Below, in pieces: positions 1-5,312 of a DNA stretch of 7,364 bases; position 1 is the first letter of the stretch; the number at the start of each line of letters is the position of its first letter. Both the position numbers and the translations under genes were made by a program. The notes below the pieces were generated by a model. It was not told the origin of the DNA, ran no database searches, and was given only the letters and a program-made list of their open reading frames with translations. Source of the stretch: Methanosphaera sp. rholeuAM130 (GTDB taxonomy: Archaea > Methanobacteriota > Methanobacteria > Methanobacteriales > Methanobacteriaceae). Where the stretch lies: contig MUZY01000112.1 of NCBI GenBank assembly GCA_003266065.1, forward strand, positions 1 through 7,364, given 5' to 3'.

Positions 1-91
1 ATCTCGTCTCGATCTCAGTAATAAAGTCTATCTACGTTCTGTTTTGTACTATAGGTGGTAAGCTTATGGGAATTTCGGAAAGTTGCCGGCC
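1..91 (+). rRNA. rrf: 5S ribosomal RNA, 3' portion (5' end outside window)
   Basis: This is the 3' part of a 5S rRNA gene; roughly its first 35 bases lie left of the window. Recognisable landmarks in order are the loop-C/helix-III 3' strand (GATCTCAG at 11-18), the helix-II 3' strand (CTATC at 28-32), the GTACT at 46-50 that precedes helix IV, a helix-IV hairpin closing over about 49-71, and the helix-I 3' strand GTTGCCG at 82-88. The 3' strands of helices I, II and III are complementary to the 5' strands in the inverted fragment at 99-131, which supports the identification independently of memory of the family. A short T run (92-95) follows the 3' end and may terminate transcription. The exact 3' end is uncertain by a few bases. 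Confidence 0.8.
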
Positions 92-98
92 TTTTATT

Positions 99-131
99 GA
101 TCAGATGTGACCCTATCGCTATGGTCGCCGT
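99..131 (-). pseudogene. Inverted fragment of the 5' third of a 5S rRNA gene
   Basis: Read on the minus strand from 131 down to 99 this is a 5S rRNA 5' end: helix-I strand CGGCGAC (130-124), the hallmark CCATAGCG (124-117), helix-II strand GATAG (117-113) and helix-III strand CTGA (104-101). It then stops, and the sequence continues into the 3' end of the + strand 5S copy instead of the expected loop-C sequence. CGGCGAC pairs with GTTGCCG (82-88), GATAG with CTATC (28-32) and CTGA with TCAG (15-18), so it comes from the same 5S family as the adjacent copy. It is a broken remnant that cannot make a full 5S rRNA. A genomic rearrangement and a chimeric assembly or amplification artefact are both possible. 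Confidence 0.7.
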
Positions 132-151
132 ACCAATTATACTAATGAATG

Positions 152-171
152 TTATACTATATCATATAAAA
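152..171 (-). promoter_or_regulatory. TATA-like sequence upstream of the inverted 5S fragment
   Basis: On the minus strand, overlapping AT-only elements (TTTTATATG at 171-163 and TATAGTATA just below it) lie about 25-40 bases before the 5' end of the inverted 5S fragment. This is roughly where an archaeal TATA box for a 5S gene would be. The whole region is AT-rich, so a chance match is quite possible. Confidence 0.3.
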
Positions 172-244
172 ATTATAGTATATAAATGTTTTGTAAGCAT
201 CCAAGAATAATCCCTTATGGAATAAAAGCGTGCCGGGTTAGAAC

Positions 245-252
245 ATTTAAAC
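245..252 (+). promoter_or_regulatory. Possible TATA box for the EamA transporter gene
   Basis: TTTAAACA at 245-252 is TATA-like and would place a transcription start near 273-277, giving a leader of about 35 bases before the ATG at 309. A second TATA-like element, TATATAAA at 179-186, would give a leader of about 100 bases. Nothing in the sequence decides between them. Confidence 0.25.
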
Positions 253-308
253 AAGTATAATTATCTGAAAATACAAAAGATAATACTAACAAGAGTTAGG
301 CGAATAGT

Positions 309-734
309 ATGTTCAATATGTTGATTCCAATAGCAATGGTAGTAATATCCAATTGCATCTACCACATATGCAGTAAGTCCATGCCAAACAACGTGAATAC
401 CTTTGGTGCACTGATGGTAACCTACCTTACGGGAGCAATAGTATCCGGAATAATATTCCTGTACATGGTAAAGTCAGAAAATGCGTTGATTGAAATGGCA
501 AAAATAAACTTTACATCAATAGTTCTTGGTTTGGCGATAGTCGGATTGGAAGCCGGATATATCTATGCATATCGTGTGGGATGGCAAGTAAACAATGCTC
601 CGTTAGTGGCAAATACAGGTACAGTTTTGGCACTGGTAATTATAGGTGCAATACTATTTAATGAGGGAGTTACATTGAAACAAATCGCCGGAATGATTTT
701 ATGTATTGTTGGATTAATCTTCATCAGCCTATAA
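309..734 (+). CDS. Single-domain EamA/DMT-superfamily membrane transporter (5 TM)
   Basis: A 141-residue, almost wholly hydrophobic membrane protein, with predicted helices at about 4-21, 32-54, 68-88, 96-117 and 122-141. The layout and the C-terminal segment (around P98 to L141, including the pattern of a small-residue helix, an N-E-G turn at 118-120, K124-Q125 and a glycine-containing final helix) are typical of one EamA domain of the drug/metabolite transporter superfamily. Most EamA proteins carry two such domains and ten helices. One-domain five-helix proteins of about 140 residues are a known bacterial/archaeal class that presumably dimerise, so this is not evidence of truncation. The substrate cannot be inferred. 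The start at 309 is preceded by only a weak AGG (298-300); an in-frame ATG three codons later is an alternative. It appears monocistronic and is followed by a hairpin/T-run terminator. Confidence 0.85.
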   Translation: MFNMLIPIAMVVISNCIYHICSKSMPNNVNTFGALMVTYLTGAIVSGIIFLYMVKSENALIEMAKINFTSIVLGLAIVGLEAGYIYAYRVGWQVNNAPLVANTGTVLALVIIGAILFNEGVTLKQIAGMILCIVGLIFISL

Positions 735-787
735 CTTATAAACGAGAATCATTCCGATTTAATTTAATGTATATACGTGTGAAAAGC

Positions 788-827
788 AACCTAAAATATA
801 ATATAGGTTATTATTGAATACTTTTTT
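788..827 (+). terminator. Hairpin plus T-run terminator after the transporter gene
   Basis: AACCTA (788-793) and TAGGTT (804-809) are perfect 6-base inverted arms around a 10-base AT loop. A run of six T (822-827) follows 12 bases later. T runs alone can terminate archaeal RNA polymerase, so the hairpin may be incidental. Confidence 0.45.
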
Positions 828-856
828 ATTTAAATAATAAATGACCACAAAGTATA

Positions 857-879
857 TATATAAGATAAATCTTATATAG
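857..879 (+). promoter_or_regulatory. Palindromic TATA region, probable promoter of the tRNA pair
   Basis: A perfect inverted repeat with 10-base arms (857-866 and 869-878) and a 2-base spacer lies 40 bases before the mature 5' end of tRNA-Leu. Its right arm contains TTATATAG (872-879), a good archaeal TATA box whose expected start near 903 would give a short tRNA leader. Because the arms are AT-rich and TATA-containing, the symmetry could reflect back-to-back TATA boxes or chance. It is the only promoter candidate before the two tRNA genes. Confidence 0.5.
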
Positions 880-917
880 TATTGTTCTCTTAAGGAGACG
901 TACTTAATTTTTTAAAT

Positions 918-1001
918 GCAGGGGTGCCCGAGCTGGCCAAAGGGGGTGGACTTAAGATCCTCTGGCGTAGGCCTACGTGGGTTCGAATCCCATCTCCTGC
1001 A
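918..1001 (+). tRNA. tRNA-Leu (anticodon UAA)
   Basis: A class II tRNA with a long variable arm. The acceptor stem GCAGGGG (918-924) pairs with CTCCTGC (994-1000), and A1001 is the discriminator. The anticodon loop is 951-957 with TAA at 953-955, so it reads UUA (and UUG by wobble). The variable arm forms a stem of CGTAGG with CCTACG. The T arm is GTGGG-TTCGAAT-CCCAT. The anticodon stem has one U-U mismatch. No CCA is encoded (CT follows the discriminator), so the CCA end must be added after transcription. No intron is present. It lies 26 bases before tRNA-Thr, probably in one transcript. Confidence 0.95.
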
Positions 1002-1027
1002 CTATATTTCCAAATAAATTTTACATT

Positions 1028-1099
1028 GCCTTAGTGGCTCAGGGGTAGAGCGATGCCTTGGTAAGGCATAGGTCGAGGGTTCAATTCCCCCCTAAGGCT
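1028..1099 (+). tRNA. tRNA-Thr (anticodon GGU)
   Basis: A 72-base class I tRNA. The acceptor stem GCCTTAG (1028-1034) pairs perfectly with CTAAGGC (1092-1098), and T1099 is the discriminator. D arm GCTC/GAGC (1037-1040, 1048-1051). Anticodon stem ATGCC/GGCAT closes the loop 1058-1064, with GGT at 1060-1062, so it reads ACC and ACU. The T loop TTCAATT (1080-1086) sits on the stem GAGGG/CCCCC, which has one A-C mismatch (1076 with 1090). No CCA is encoded and no intron is present. The following AT-rich stretch has a short TTTT at 1108-1111 as the only nearby termination signal. Confidence 0.95.
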
Positions 1100-1391
1100 T
1101 AAACTAATTTTATAATAATTATTTATCATTACATTCCGATATTATCCTTGTTACTTATTTACATTTAGAAAATAAACAATAAAAAATATGGGTATCCATT
1201 AATCCCCAATATAAACTATGCTTAAATAATCACCAACCATTTTTCAATAGATGCTTTCAAAAGATAGTATGCAACAGACAACAAACTCTTCATTAAAAAA
1301 TTCATTTTACCAAAAAATTATTAAAAAAAATATATTAACTAGTAATGATATATATTGAATCTCGAAGAAAAAAAATCAGGCGTGAATAAAT
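1100..1391. other. Noncoding AT-rich spacer
   Basis: About 290 bases between tRNA-Thr and the membrane protein gene. I see no ORF of meaningful length, no tRNA or other recognisable RNA, and no strong inverted repeat. The last 70 bases carry TATA-like elements (AAATATAT near 1328-1335 and ATATATAT near 1349-1356). The first would place a start around 1358 and a leader of roughly 35 bases for the gene at 1392. Confidence 0.6.
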
Positions 1392-2141
1392 ATGTCAAAA
1401 ACCAAAATGACCGATATCATAATAGTTGCCCTTATCTCCGGAGTCGTGGCAGTATTGACTTCATTTATGGGAATAAGCGGTACGATTATAGGGGCTGTCG
1501 TCACTTCATTCGTTGCGGAGTTTCTGAAGAAATTCTTTAAGGATCCGTTGATGACCGGAATAGAACAGGACAATGTACAATTACCTAAGAAAACGGCAAA
1601 AGAGAAATTTAAAAAGGTCAACAATTACGAATATGCCAAAAAATATCAGGACAATGATGATTCATCATATATCACTACAAAGATATTATTCCTATTTCCG
1701 TTAGTCATCATATTAATTATCGAGTTGATTCATTTTCTTGGAGCGATGGGAATCATACCATATGACATATTCCTAAACCTTGAAAATATAACCAACTGGA
1801 CACTGTTCAGAACGATTGGATATGCATTGATTATCATGGGATTATACCCGTTATTTTCCGGCAAGATAAAAAGTACCCATGGGATACTCCTGATTGTAAT
1901 CGGTATCATCGAGCTAATAATCGGCTATGCCGACGTCAACGTTCATGCATCCATAATATATTCATTGTTTGAATCAGTGAAGGAATACGTCAATATTGCC
2001 ATTATTGCATGTATACTATACACAATCCTCAGAGTACCCGATGAGGTTGATAAAAATACGAAAAACAAGTCGGATAAAGTTAATACACATAGATTTAATA
2101 ACTATACCGAGTATGATGATGAAGAGGATATGATTTATTAA
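1392..2141 (+). CDS. Multi-pass membrane protein of unknown family
   Basis: A 249-residue protein I do not recognise. A glycine-rich hydrophobic N-terminus (about 8-43, one long or two short helices) is followed by a lysine-rich, hydrophilic 50-residue segment (44-96). Four further helices lie at about 97-119, 140-156, 162-180 and 198-214. The C-terminal 35 residues are hydrophilic, starting lysine-rich (221-229) and ending strongly acidic (E240 to D246). No catalytic motif, cysteine cluster or transporter signature is visible, so no function is assigned. The start is supported by an AGGCGTGA ribosome binding site (1378-1385) six bases before the ATG. It stands alone on this strand, between the tRNA genes and the convergent ERF/IMPACT pair. 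Confidence 0.8.
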   Translation: MSKTKMTDIIIVALISGVVAVLTSFMGISGTIIGAVVTSFVAEFLKKFFKDPLMTGIEQDNVQLPKKTAKEKFKKVNNYEYAKKYQDNDDSSYITTKILFLFPLVIILIIELIHFLGAMGIIPYDIFLNLENITNWTLFRTIGYALIIMGLYPLFSGKIKSTHGILLIVIGIIELIIGYADVNVHASIIYSLFESVKEYVNIAIIACILYTILRVPDEVDKNTKNKSDKVNTHRFNNYTEYDDEEDMIY

Positions 2142-2160
2142 TTATATCCTAAACCATATT

Positions 2161-2180
2161 CCTTTTTTTATAAGAAAAAT
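2161..2180. terminator. Bidirectional T-run terminator between convergent genes
   Basis: A run of seven T on + (2163-2169) ends the membrane protein gene. A run of five A (2175-2179), read as T on -, serves the opposing IMPACT-family gene. Together they form an imperfect AT palindrome in the 81-base gap between the two stop codons. Confidence 0.5.
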
Positions 2181-2222
2181 AGATAAATTTAAATTATAGA
2201 CTTAAACGCCAAGATACTCTGC

Positions 2223-2594
2223 TTAACTGTTTTCAAGATATGCCTTTATAACCCCGCGCCCGGCATTTCTGAATGCACGTGATACTCCACCTTGTCCCAG
2301 TTTTATGCCACCGAATATTCTTGAAACCATTATCATGTAACCGTTGAGATTATATTCATGAAGCAATTCCAACAGTACCCTTCCCGGAGAGCCCACTTCT
2401 CCGTCATTTCGTTGATCCTCATTGTCATCGACCAATACCGCGTAACAGTGATGTGCGGCTTTCTTATACTTCTTGTTATGAATCTTTCTTACTTTTTCCA
2501 CATCATCGGTAAGGTTATCCACCTTATATAAGTGTGCATAGAACTTGGATTTACGTTCCACCATCTTGCCTGCAAGCAACTCTTCAACTGCCAT
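2223..2594 (-). CDS. IMPACT/UPF0029 (YigZ N-terminal-like) family protein
   Basis: A 123-residue protein matching the IMPACT (UPF0029) domain almost end to end: R14-K15-S16-K17-F18 at the N-terminus, A46-H48-H49-C50-Y51-A52, the D64-G65-E66-x-G68-S69-P70 segment (usually DGEPxG/DGEPSGTA) and the strongly conserved R92-x-F94-G95-G96-x-K98-L99-G100-x-G102-G103-x-x-R106-A107. Bacterial YigZ (about 200 residues) adds a C-terminal DUF1949 domain, which is absent here. In eukaryotes IMPACT regulates the kinase GCN2; the role of prokaryotic members is unsettled. An in-frame GTG at 2603 would lengthen the protein by three residues but lies inside the ribosome binding site, so the ATG at 2594 is chosen. 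The ERF-like gene upstream ends only 13 bases earlier, so the two are probably cotranscribed. Confidence 0.88.
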   Translation of the reverse strand: MAVEELLAGKMVERKSKFYAHLYKVDNLTDDVEKVRKIHNKKYKKAAHHCYAVLVDDNEDQRNDGEVGSPGRVLLELLHEYNLNGYMIMVSRIFGGIKLGQGGVSRAFRNAGRGVIKAYLENS

Positions 2595-2598
2595 AATA

Positions 2599-2606
2599 AT
2601 CACCTT
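2599..2606 (-). promoter_or_regulatory. Ribosome binding site that fixes the IMPACT gene start
   Basis: AAGGTGAT on the minus strand (2606-2599) is a near-perfect Methanobacteriales-type Shine-Dalgarno sequence, four bases before the ATG at 2594. The alternative GTG start at 2603 is part of this element and can be discarded. The element lies entirely in the 13-base gap after the ERF-like gene's stop codon. Confidence 0.75.
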
Positions 2607-2607
2607 T

Positions 2608-3045
2608 TTAGCTTATCGGATGTTTCAGTTTGGGCTTGCTTGCATCGACAACGTCATTTTCAGTTATGTCCAGAAACTGCATATACAGGTATCTTCGGAT
2701 ATAAGTCTGTATCTTACCCAAGTTCTGCAATTGGTTGTTTATGTTTCCCTCGTTCTTATAGTCCTTTCCGGGCATGCAAAACTCGGTTTCTTCCCTGTTT
2801 TCCAAGTCATATACCTTTAGCTTATACTGCTTGTTTTCATAGGTGAATAATGTTGCCATCTTCAGTTCTATGCATATCTCTATAGCGTCGGGTATGATAT
2901 CCTTCAGTTCATAGTATGCGAAGTTTTGGAAGTGATTATAGCCTGACTTTGTTATTCCTTTATCCTTAAACATTTTTCTTGCCTGCATTATCTTAGATAA
3001 TAGATGTACGGGCATATCATCCTTATAAATATTCTCTGTAAACAT
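2608..3045 (-). CDS. ERF-like single-strand DNA annealing protein
   Basis: A 145-residue protein resembling the ERF (essential recombination function) superfamily. ERF proteins bind single-stranded DNA and anneal complementary strands, typically for phage recombination and genome circularisation. Visible features are an N-terminal helix (L15 to K29), the N37-H38-F39-Q40-N41-F42-A43-Y44-Y45 segment leading to E46-L47-K48-D49 (compare the usual FGNYKYxxxED), a beta-rich middle with C90-M91-P92, and the C-terminal hallmark Q107 to D126 containing G110-K111-I112-Q113-T114-Y115-I116-R117-R118-Y119, followed by acidic E129-N130-D131. It is at the short end for the family, with almost no C-terminal extension. 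The start ATG has a GAGGAT ribosome binding site nine bases upstream. It is apparently cotranscribed with the IMPACT gene. No other phage gene is visible, so it may be a prophage relic or a domesticated gene. Family call by pattern recognition only. Confidence 0.7.
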   Translation of the reverse strand: MFTENIYKDDMPVHLLSKIMQARKMFKDKGITKSGYNHFQNFAYYELKDIIPDAIEICIELKMATLFTYENKQYKLKVYDLENREETEFCMPGKDYKNEGNINNQLQNLGKIQTYIRRYLYMQFLDITENDVVDASKPKLKHPIS

Positions 3046-3367
3046 GAAAATCTTATCCTCTGAGATTGTTTCTGAATGTTTGACTTATATGTTATGGTTT
3101 TTTCAATATCGTTAATTCAAATATCCTTAAATGATTTAAATCCAAATCAATATGAATTTTCTTCCTAAAAATTTTTTTCAATTATTGCGTTTTCATAAAA
3201 AAATATTTGACTGACTAAGTATTTAATACTAAAGAGGATATGATAAGTAATATCATCATGGAAAATTTTCTTTTTAACATGCCAAAAAGCCACATACAAT
3301 ACATAACTTTTTTAATCACATCTTTAAATAAATATGATACAAGTACAGAAATTCGTGAGTTTAGATT
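3046..3367. other. Divergent intergenic region with two palindromes
   Basis: This 322-base spacer separates the divergent ERF-like and PhoU-like genes. It is AT-rich and has no convincing gene. A minus-strand TATA-like ACATATAAG lies near 3083-3091, and further TATA-like sequences lie near 3124-3140. Two short perfect inverted repeats lie in the middle: AGTAT-TTA-ATACT (3218-3230) and ATGATA-AGTAA-TATCAT (3240-3256), with centres 24 bases apart. They could be operator sites, but no regulator can be assigned to them from sequence alone. Confidence 0.5.
3323..3330 (+). promoter_or_regulatory. Probable TATA box of the PhoU-like gene
   Basis: TTTAAATA (3323-3330) lies 38 bases before the ATG. 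The expected start near 3350-3356 would give a leader of only about 12-18 bases. This agrees with the absence of a good ribosome binding site (only GTGAG at 3355-3359), so initiation may be nearly leaderless. Confidence 0.4.
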
Positions 3368-4267
3368 ATGCCAAAAAATATTAAGAACAATACATTGAAG
3401 GAAATACTAGACATCATACTCTATGAGGCTCCATCGACGCAGGATGAAATAGCCGATAAACTGAACATCAGCAGACGGTACGTGACAAAGCTTCTCAAGC
3501 CGTTAATCGATAATGAAGTAATCAAGAAAGCTTACGTGGTTGACTTGAAGAAGTTCAATGAAATCTCGGAGATGTACGAAACCAACCACTCAGTACCGGA
3601 ATATTCGGGTGAATTCTTCATCAAACAAATGCTCAAGGAGATGGGCGAACAGATTACCAAACAGTTCGCATGGTCATTTGAAGCGTTGAAAACGAATGAC
3701 GTTGACTTGGCACAGAAGGCGTTGGATGAGGATTTGAATACCAATCACATGTACAATAAAATCAAGTCATCTACGGACACGGTAATTTCATTGGACCCAT
3801 ACTTCGAATTTAACAATACCCTGATGTTCAACGAGATAGCCTATGACATGGAACGTATAGGCGACCATATATGCCATATTCCCAAGTTCGTTATTGAGGA
3901 AAACAAGGATGTTAAGGAGCCGGTCATTGACGTGCTGGAGGAAATGTATGAAATGAGCAACACCATGTTTCAAAAGGCCGTTAAAAGTTCATTGAAGTTT
4001 GATGCAAATATTAAGGAGAAGATGGACAGGTATGAACGTGAACTTACCAACCTTCAAAAGCTGGCCACAAAGAAGATATCCAGTCAAATGGCAAAGGATG
4101 AAATTGACAAGAAAAATTCGACGTATTATCTCGTGCTTTTCAGGGTAGTCAAGTCATTTGAAAGAATCGGAGATATTTCAATTGAGATAACTGAAGCTAC
4201 GACGCAATTCTATATTGAAAACCAGTCAAACCTTAATAAGGGATATAATTATCTGGACAAACATTGA
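3368..4267 (+). CDS. Winged-HTH / PhoU-domain phosphate regulator
   Basis: A 299-residue two-part protein. Residues about 8-58 form a winged helix-turn-helix DNA-binding domain (Q25-D26-E27-I28-A29-D30-K31-L32 turn N33-I34-S35 then recognition helix R36 to L46). Residues about 85-285 are all-helical with two PhoU repeats, each carrying the metal-binding signature: Y159-D160-M161-E162-R163-I164-G165-D166-H167 in the first and F264-E265-R266-I267-G268-D269 in the second. PhoU proteins bind metal clusters and sense or restrain Pst-type phosphate transport. With a DNA-binding domain attached, this one probably acts directly as a transcription regulator, a layout seen in archaea. No pst, phoR or phosphate permease gene lies in the window, so its target is unknown. 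It starts divergently from the ERF-like gene, and the 322-base spacer between them carries palindromes. Confidence 0.88.
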   Translation: MPKNIKNNTLKEILDIILYEAPSTQDEIADKLNISRRYVTKLLKPLIDNEVIKKAYVVDLKKFNEISEMYETNHSVPEYSGEFFIKQMLKEMGEQITKQFAWSFEALKTNDVDLAQKALDEDLNTNHMYNKIKSSTDTVISLDPYFEFNNTLMFNEIAYDMERIGDHICHIPKFVIEENKDVKEPVIDVLEEMYEMSNTMFQKAVKSSLKFDANIKEKMDRYERELTNLQKLATKKISSQMAKDEIDKKNSTYYLVLFRVVKSFERIGDISIEITEATTQFYIENQSNLNKGYNYLDKH

Positions 4268-4297
4268 ATACCCCAATAAAGAATCCTGTTACTTAAG

Positions 4298-4320
4298 TAA
4301 AAAAAATGTTAGAAAAAAGG
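4298..4320 (-). terminator. T-run terminator of the fumarase gene
   Basis: On the minus strand, after the fumarase stop, two T runs follow closely: CCC plus six T near 4320-4313, and eight or so T near 4306-4299. T runs of this kind suffice for archaeal termination. The converging PhoU-like gene has no comparable T run on its own strand in this 66-base gap. Confidence 0.5.
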
Positions 4321-4333
4321 GAGAACAAGTTAG

Positions 4334-5176
4334 TTATTCGTCTTTAAGGATTTCTGTAGCGTGTCTTGCAGCCCAACATTGTACACATATGCCCACAGGT
4401 AAGCCTGCCGTATGTGTATCTGCAAGTTCTACTTTTACGTCAAGACACGTCGTTTTTCCGCCAAGTCCCATTGGGCCGATACCCGTAGCGTTTGCTATTT
4501 CAAGCAGCTCTTTTTCCAGTTTTTCCAATCGCGGATCTTCATTATACTCTCCGACCGGCCTAAGCAGTGCTTTTTTTGCCAGCTTCATTACCATATCCGA
4601 GGAACCGCCGATACCCACACCAATTACCGTCGGTGGACATGGCTTTCCCCCCGCTGACAATATGCTTTCCCTAAAGAATTCCTTGATACCGTCAATTCCT
4701 TCACCTGGAAGCAGCATTTTCAGTTTATTGTTATTTTCTGAACCAAATCCCTTTGGAAATACGGTAATTTCAAGTTCCGGCTTTTCGGATAGTTCAACGT
4801 TTATTTGAGGAATGCCTTTGCCTATGTTGTTTCCCGTATTTACTCTTGTAAGTGGATCGACTACGTTTGTCCTTAATGGCACTTCCCGTGTAGCCTTTTT
4901 TACCCCATCCACTATTGCTTCTTCGAGGTTTTCAACTTCCACCCTTCCCAGCTTTACGAATATTATAGGCAGTCCTGTATCCTGACACATCGGTATTGAT
5001 TTTTCCTCCGCCAGAGATATATTCTTTAGGATGGATTGGATATTTAGCTTGGCAATATCATTTTCCTCCATTTCTTCTGCCTTAATTAGTGCGTTTTTAA
5101 CATCATCAGGTAACTTGATTGCAGCATCCCTGTATAATCTGCATACCGTATCGGTAATTTGTTCTTGTGTAATCAT
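4334..5176 (-). CDS. Class I fumarate hydratase, alpha (N-terminal) subunit
   Basis: A 280-residue protein matching the alpha subunit of the two-subunit iron-sulfur fumarase / L-tartrate dehydratase family. It catalyses reversible hydration of fumarate to malate in the cytosol, in methanogens as part of the incomplete reductive TCA branch. Conserved elements are M63-C64-Q65-D66-T67-G68, R102-T103-N104 followed by D107-P108, N116-N117, the G176-G177-K178-P179-C180-P181-P182 stretch, G234-P235-M236-G237-L238-G239-G240-K241-T242-T243 and C267-W268-A269-A270-R271-H272. C64, C180 and C267 are the probable [4Fe-4S] ligands. Length is normal and no key motif is missing. The beta subunit gene is not in the window; in Methanobacteriales it commonly lies elsewhere. 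The ATG has an AAGGA ribosome binding site nine bases upstream. Tartrate dehydratase is an alternative substrate assignment, less likely in a methanogen. Confidence 0.92.
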   Translation of the reverse strand: MITQEQITDTVCRLYRDAAIKLPDDVKNALIKAEEMEENDIAKLNIQSILKNISLAEEKSIPMCQDTGLPIIFVKLGRVEVENLEEAIVDGVKKATREVPLRTNVVDPLTRVNTGNNIGKGIPQINVELSEKPELEITVFPKGFGSENNNKLKMLLPGEGIDGIKEFFRESILSAGGKPCPPTVIGVGIGGSSDMVMKLAKKALLRPVGEYNEDPRLEKLEKELLEIANATGIGPMGLGGKTTCLDVKVELADTHTAGLPVGICVQCWAARHATEILKDE

Positions 5177-5228
5177 TTTGAAAAATCCTTAAATCGTATT
5201 TAATATGAGATATGTAAAAACTAATATT

Positions 5229-5258
5229 AAAAATTTTAGAATAGCAAAAAGCTAAAAT
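5229..5258 (-). terminator. Hairpin plus T-run terminator of the hydrolase gene
   Basis: On the minus strand, ATTTTAG (5258-5252) and CTAAAAT (5239-5233) form perfect 7-base inverted arms, with a nested AGC/GCT pairing possible in the loop, and five T overlap and follow the second arm (5233-5229). It lies 55 bases after the hydrolase stop codon and before the fumarase gene, so the two genes may be separate transcripts. Additional T runs (for example seven at 5274-5268) precede it. Confidence 0.5.
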
Positions 5259-5312
5259 AACAATTTGAAAAAAAGAAAGATAATGGAAAAACTGGTATGC
5301 GAAAAAGTAAAA

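Noticed and set aside
1100..1391. Search for an integrated element or attachment site next to the tRNA genes
   Set aside because: No repeat of the tRNA-Leu or tRNA-Thr 3' ends was found further along the window, and no integrase-like gene is present.
1376..1624. Minus-strand frame of 82 codons over the start of the membrane protein gene
   Set aside because: The + frame has a good ribosome binding site and a consistent hydrophobic pattern over its full length. The minus frame is its mirror and has no start signal.
2595..2603. Upstream GTG start for the IMPACT-family protein
   Set aside because: The GTG is part of the AAGGTGAT ribosome binding site that serves the ATG at 2594, and the family domain begins after that ATG.
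3241..3398. Short + strand reading frame of about 50 codons beginning near 3240 or 3258 and overlapping the start of the PhoU-like gene
   Set aside because: Its possible ribosome binding site abuts one ATG and is too far from the other. The frame overlaps the PhoU-like gene out of frame, and the translation shows no recognisable or compositionally convincing protein.
4215..4808. Long + strand open frame of 197 codons opposite the fumarase gene
   Set aside because: It is antisense to the fumarase frame, whose conserved motifs are unambiguous. The translated product is serine/proline-rich, as expected of an antisense shadow, and its start lies inside the PhoU-like gene.
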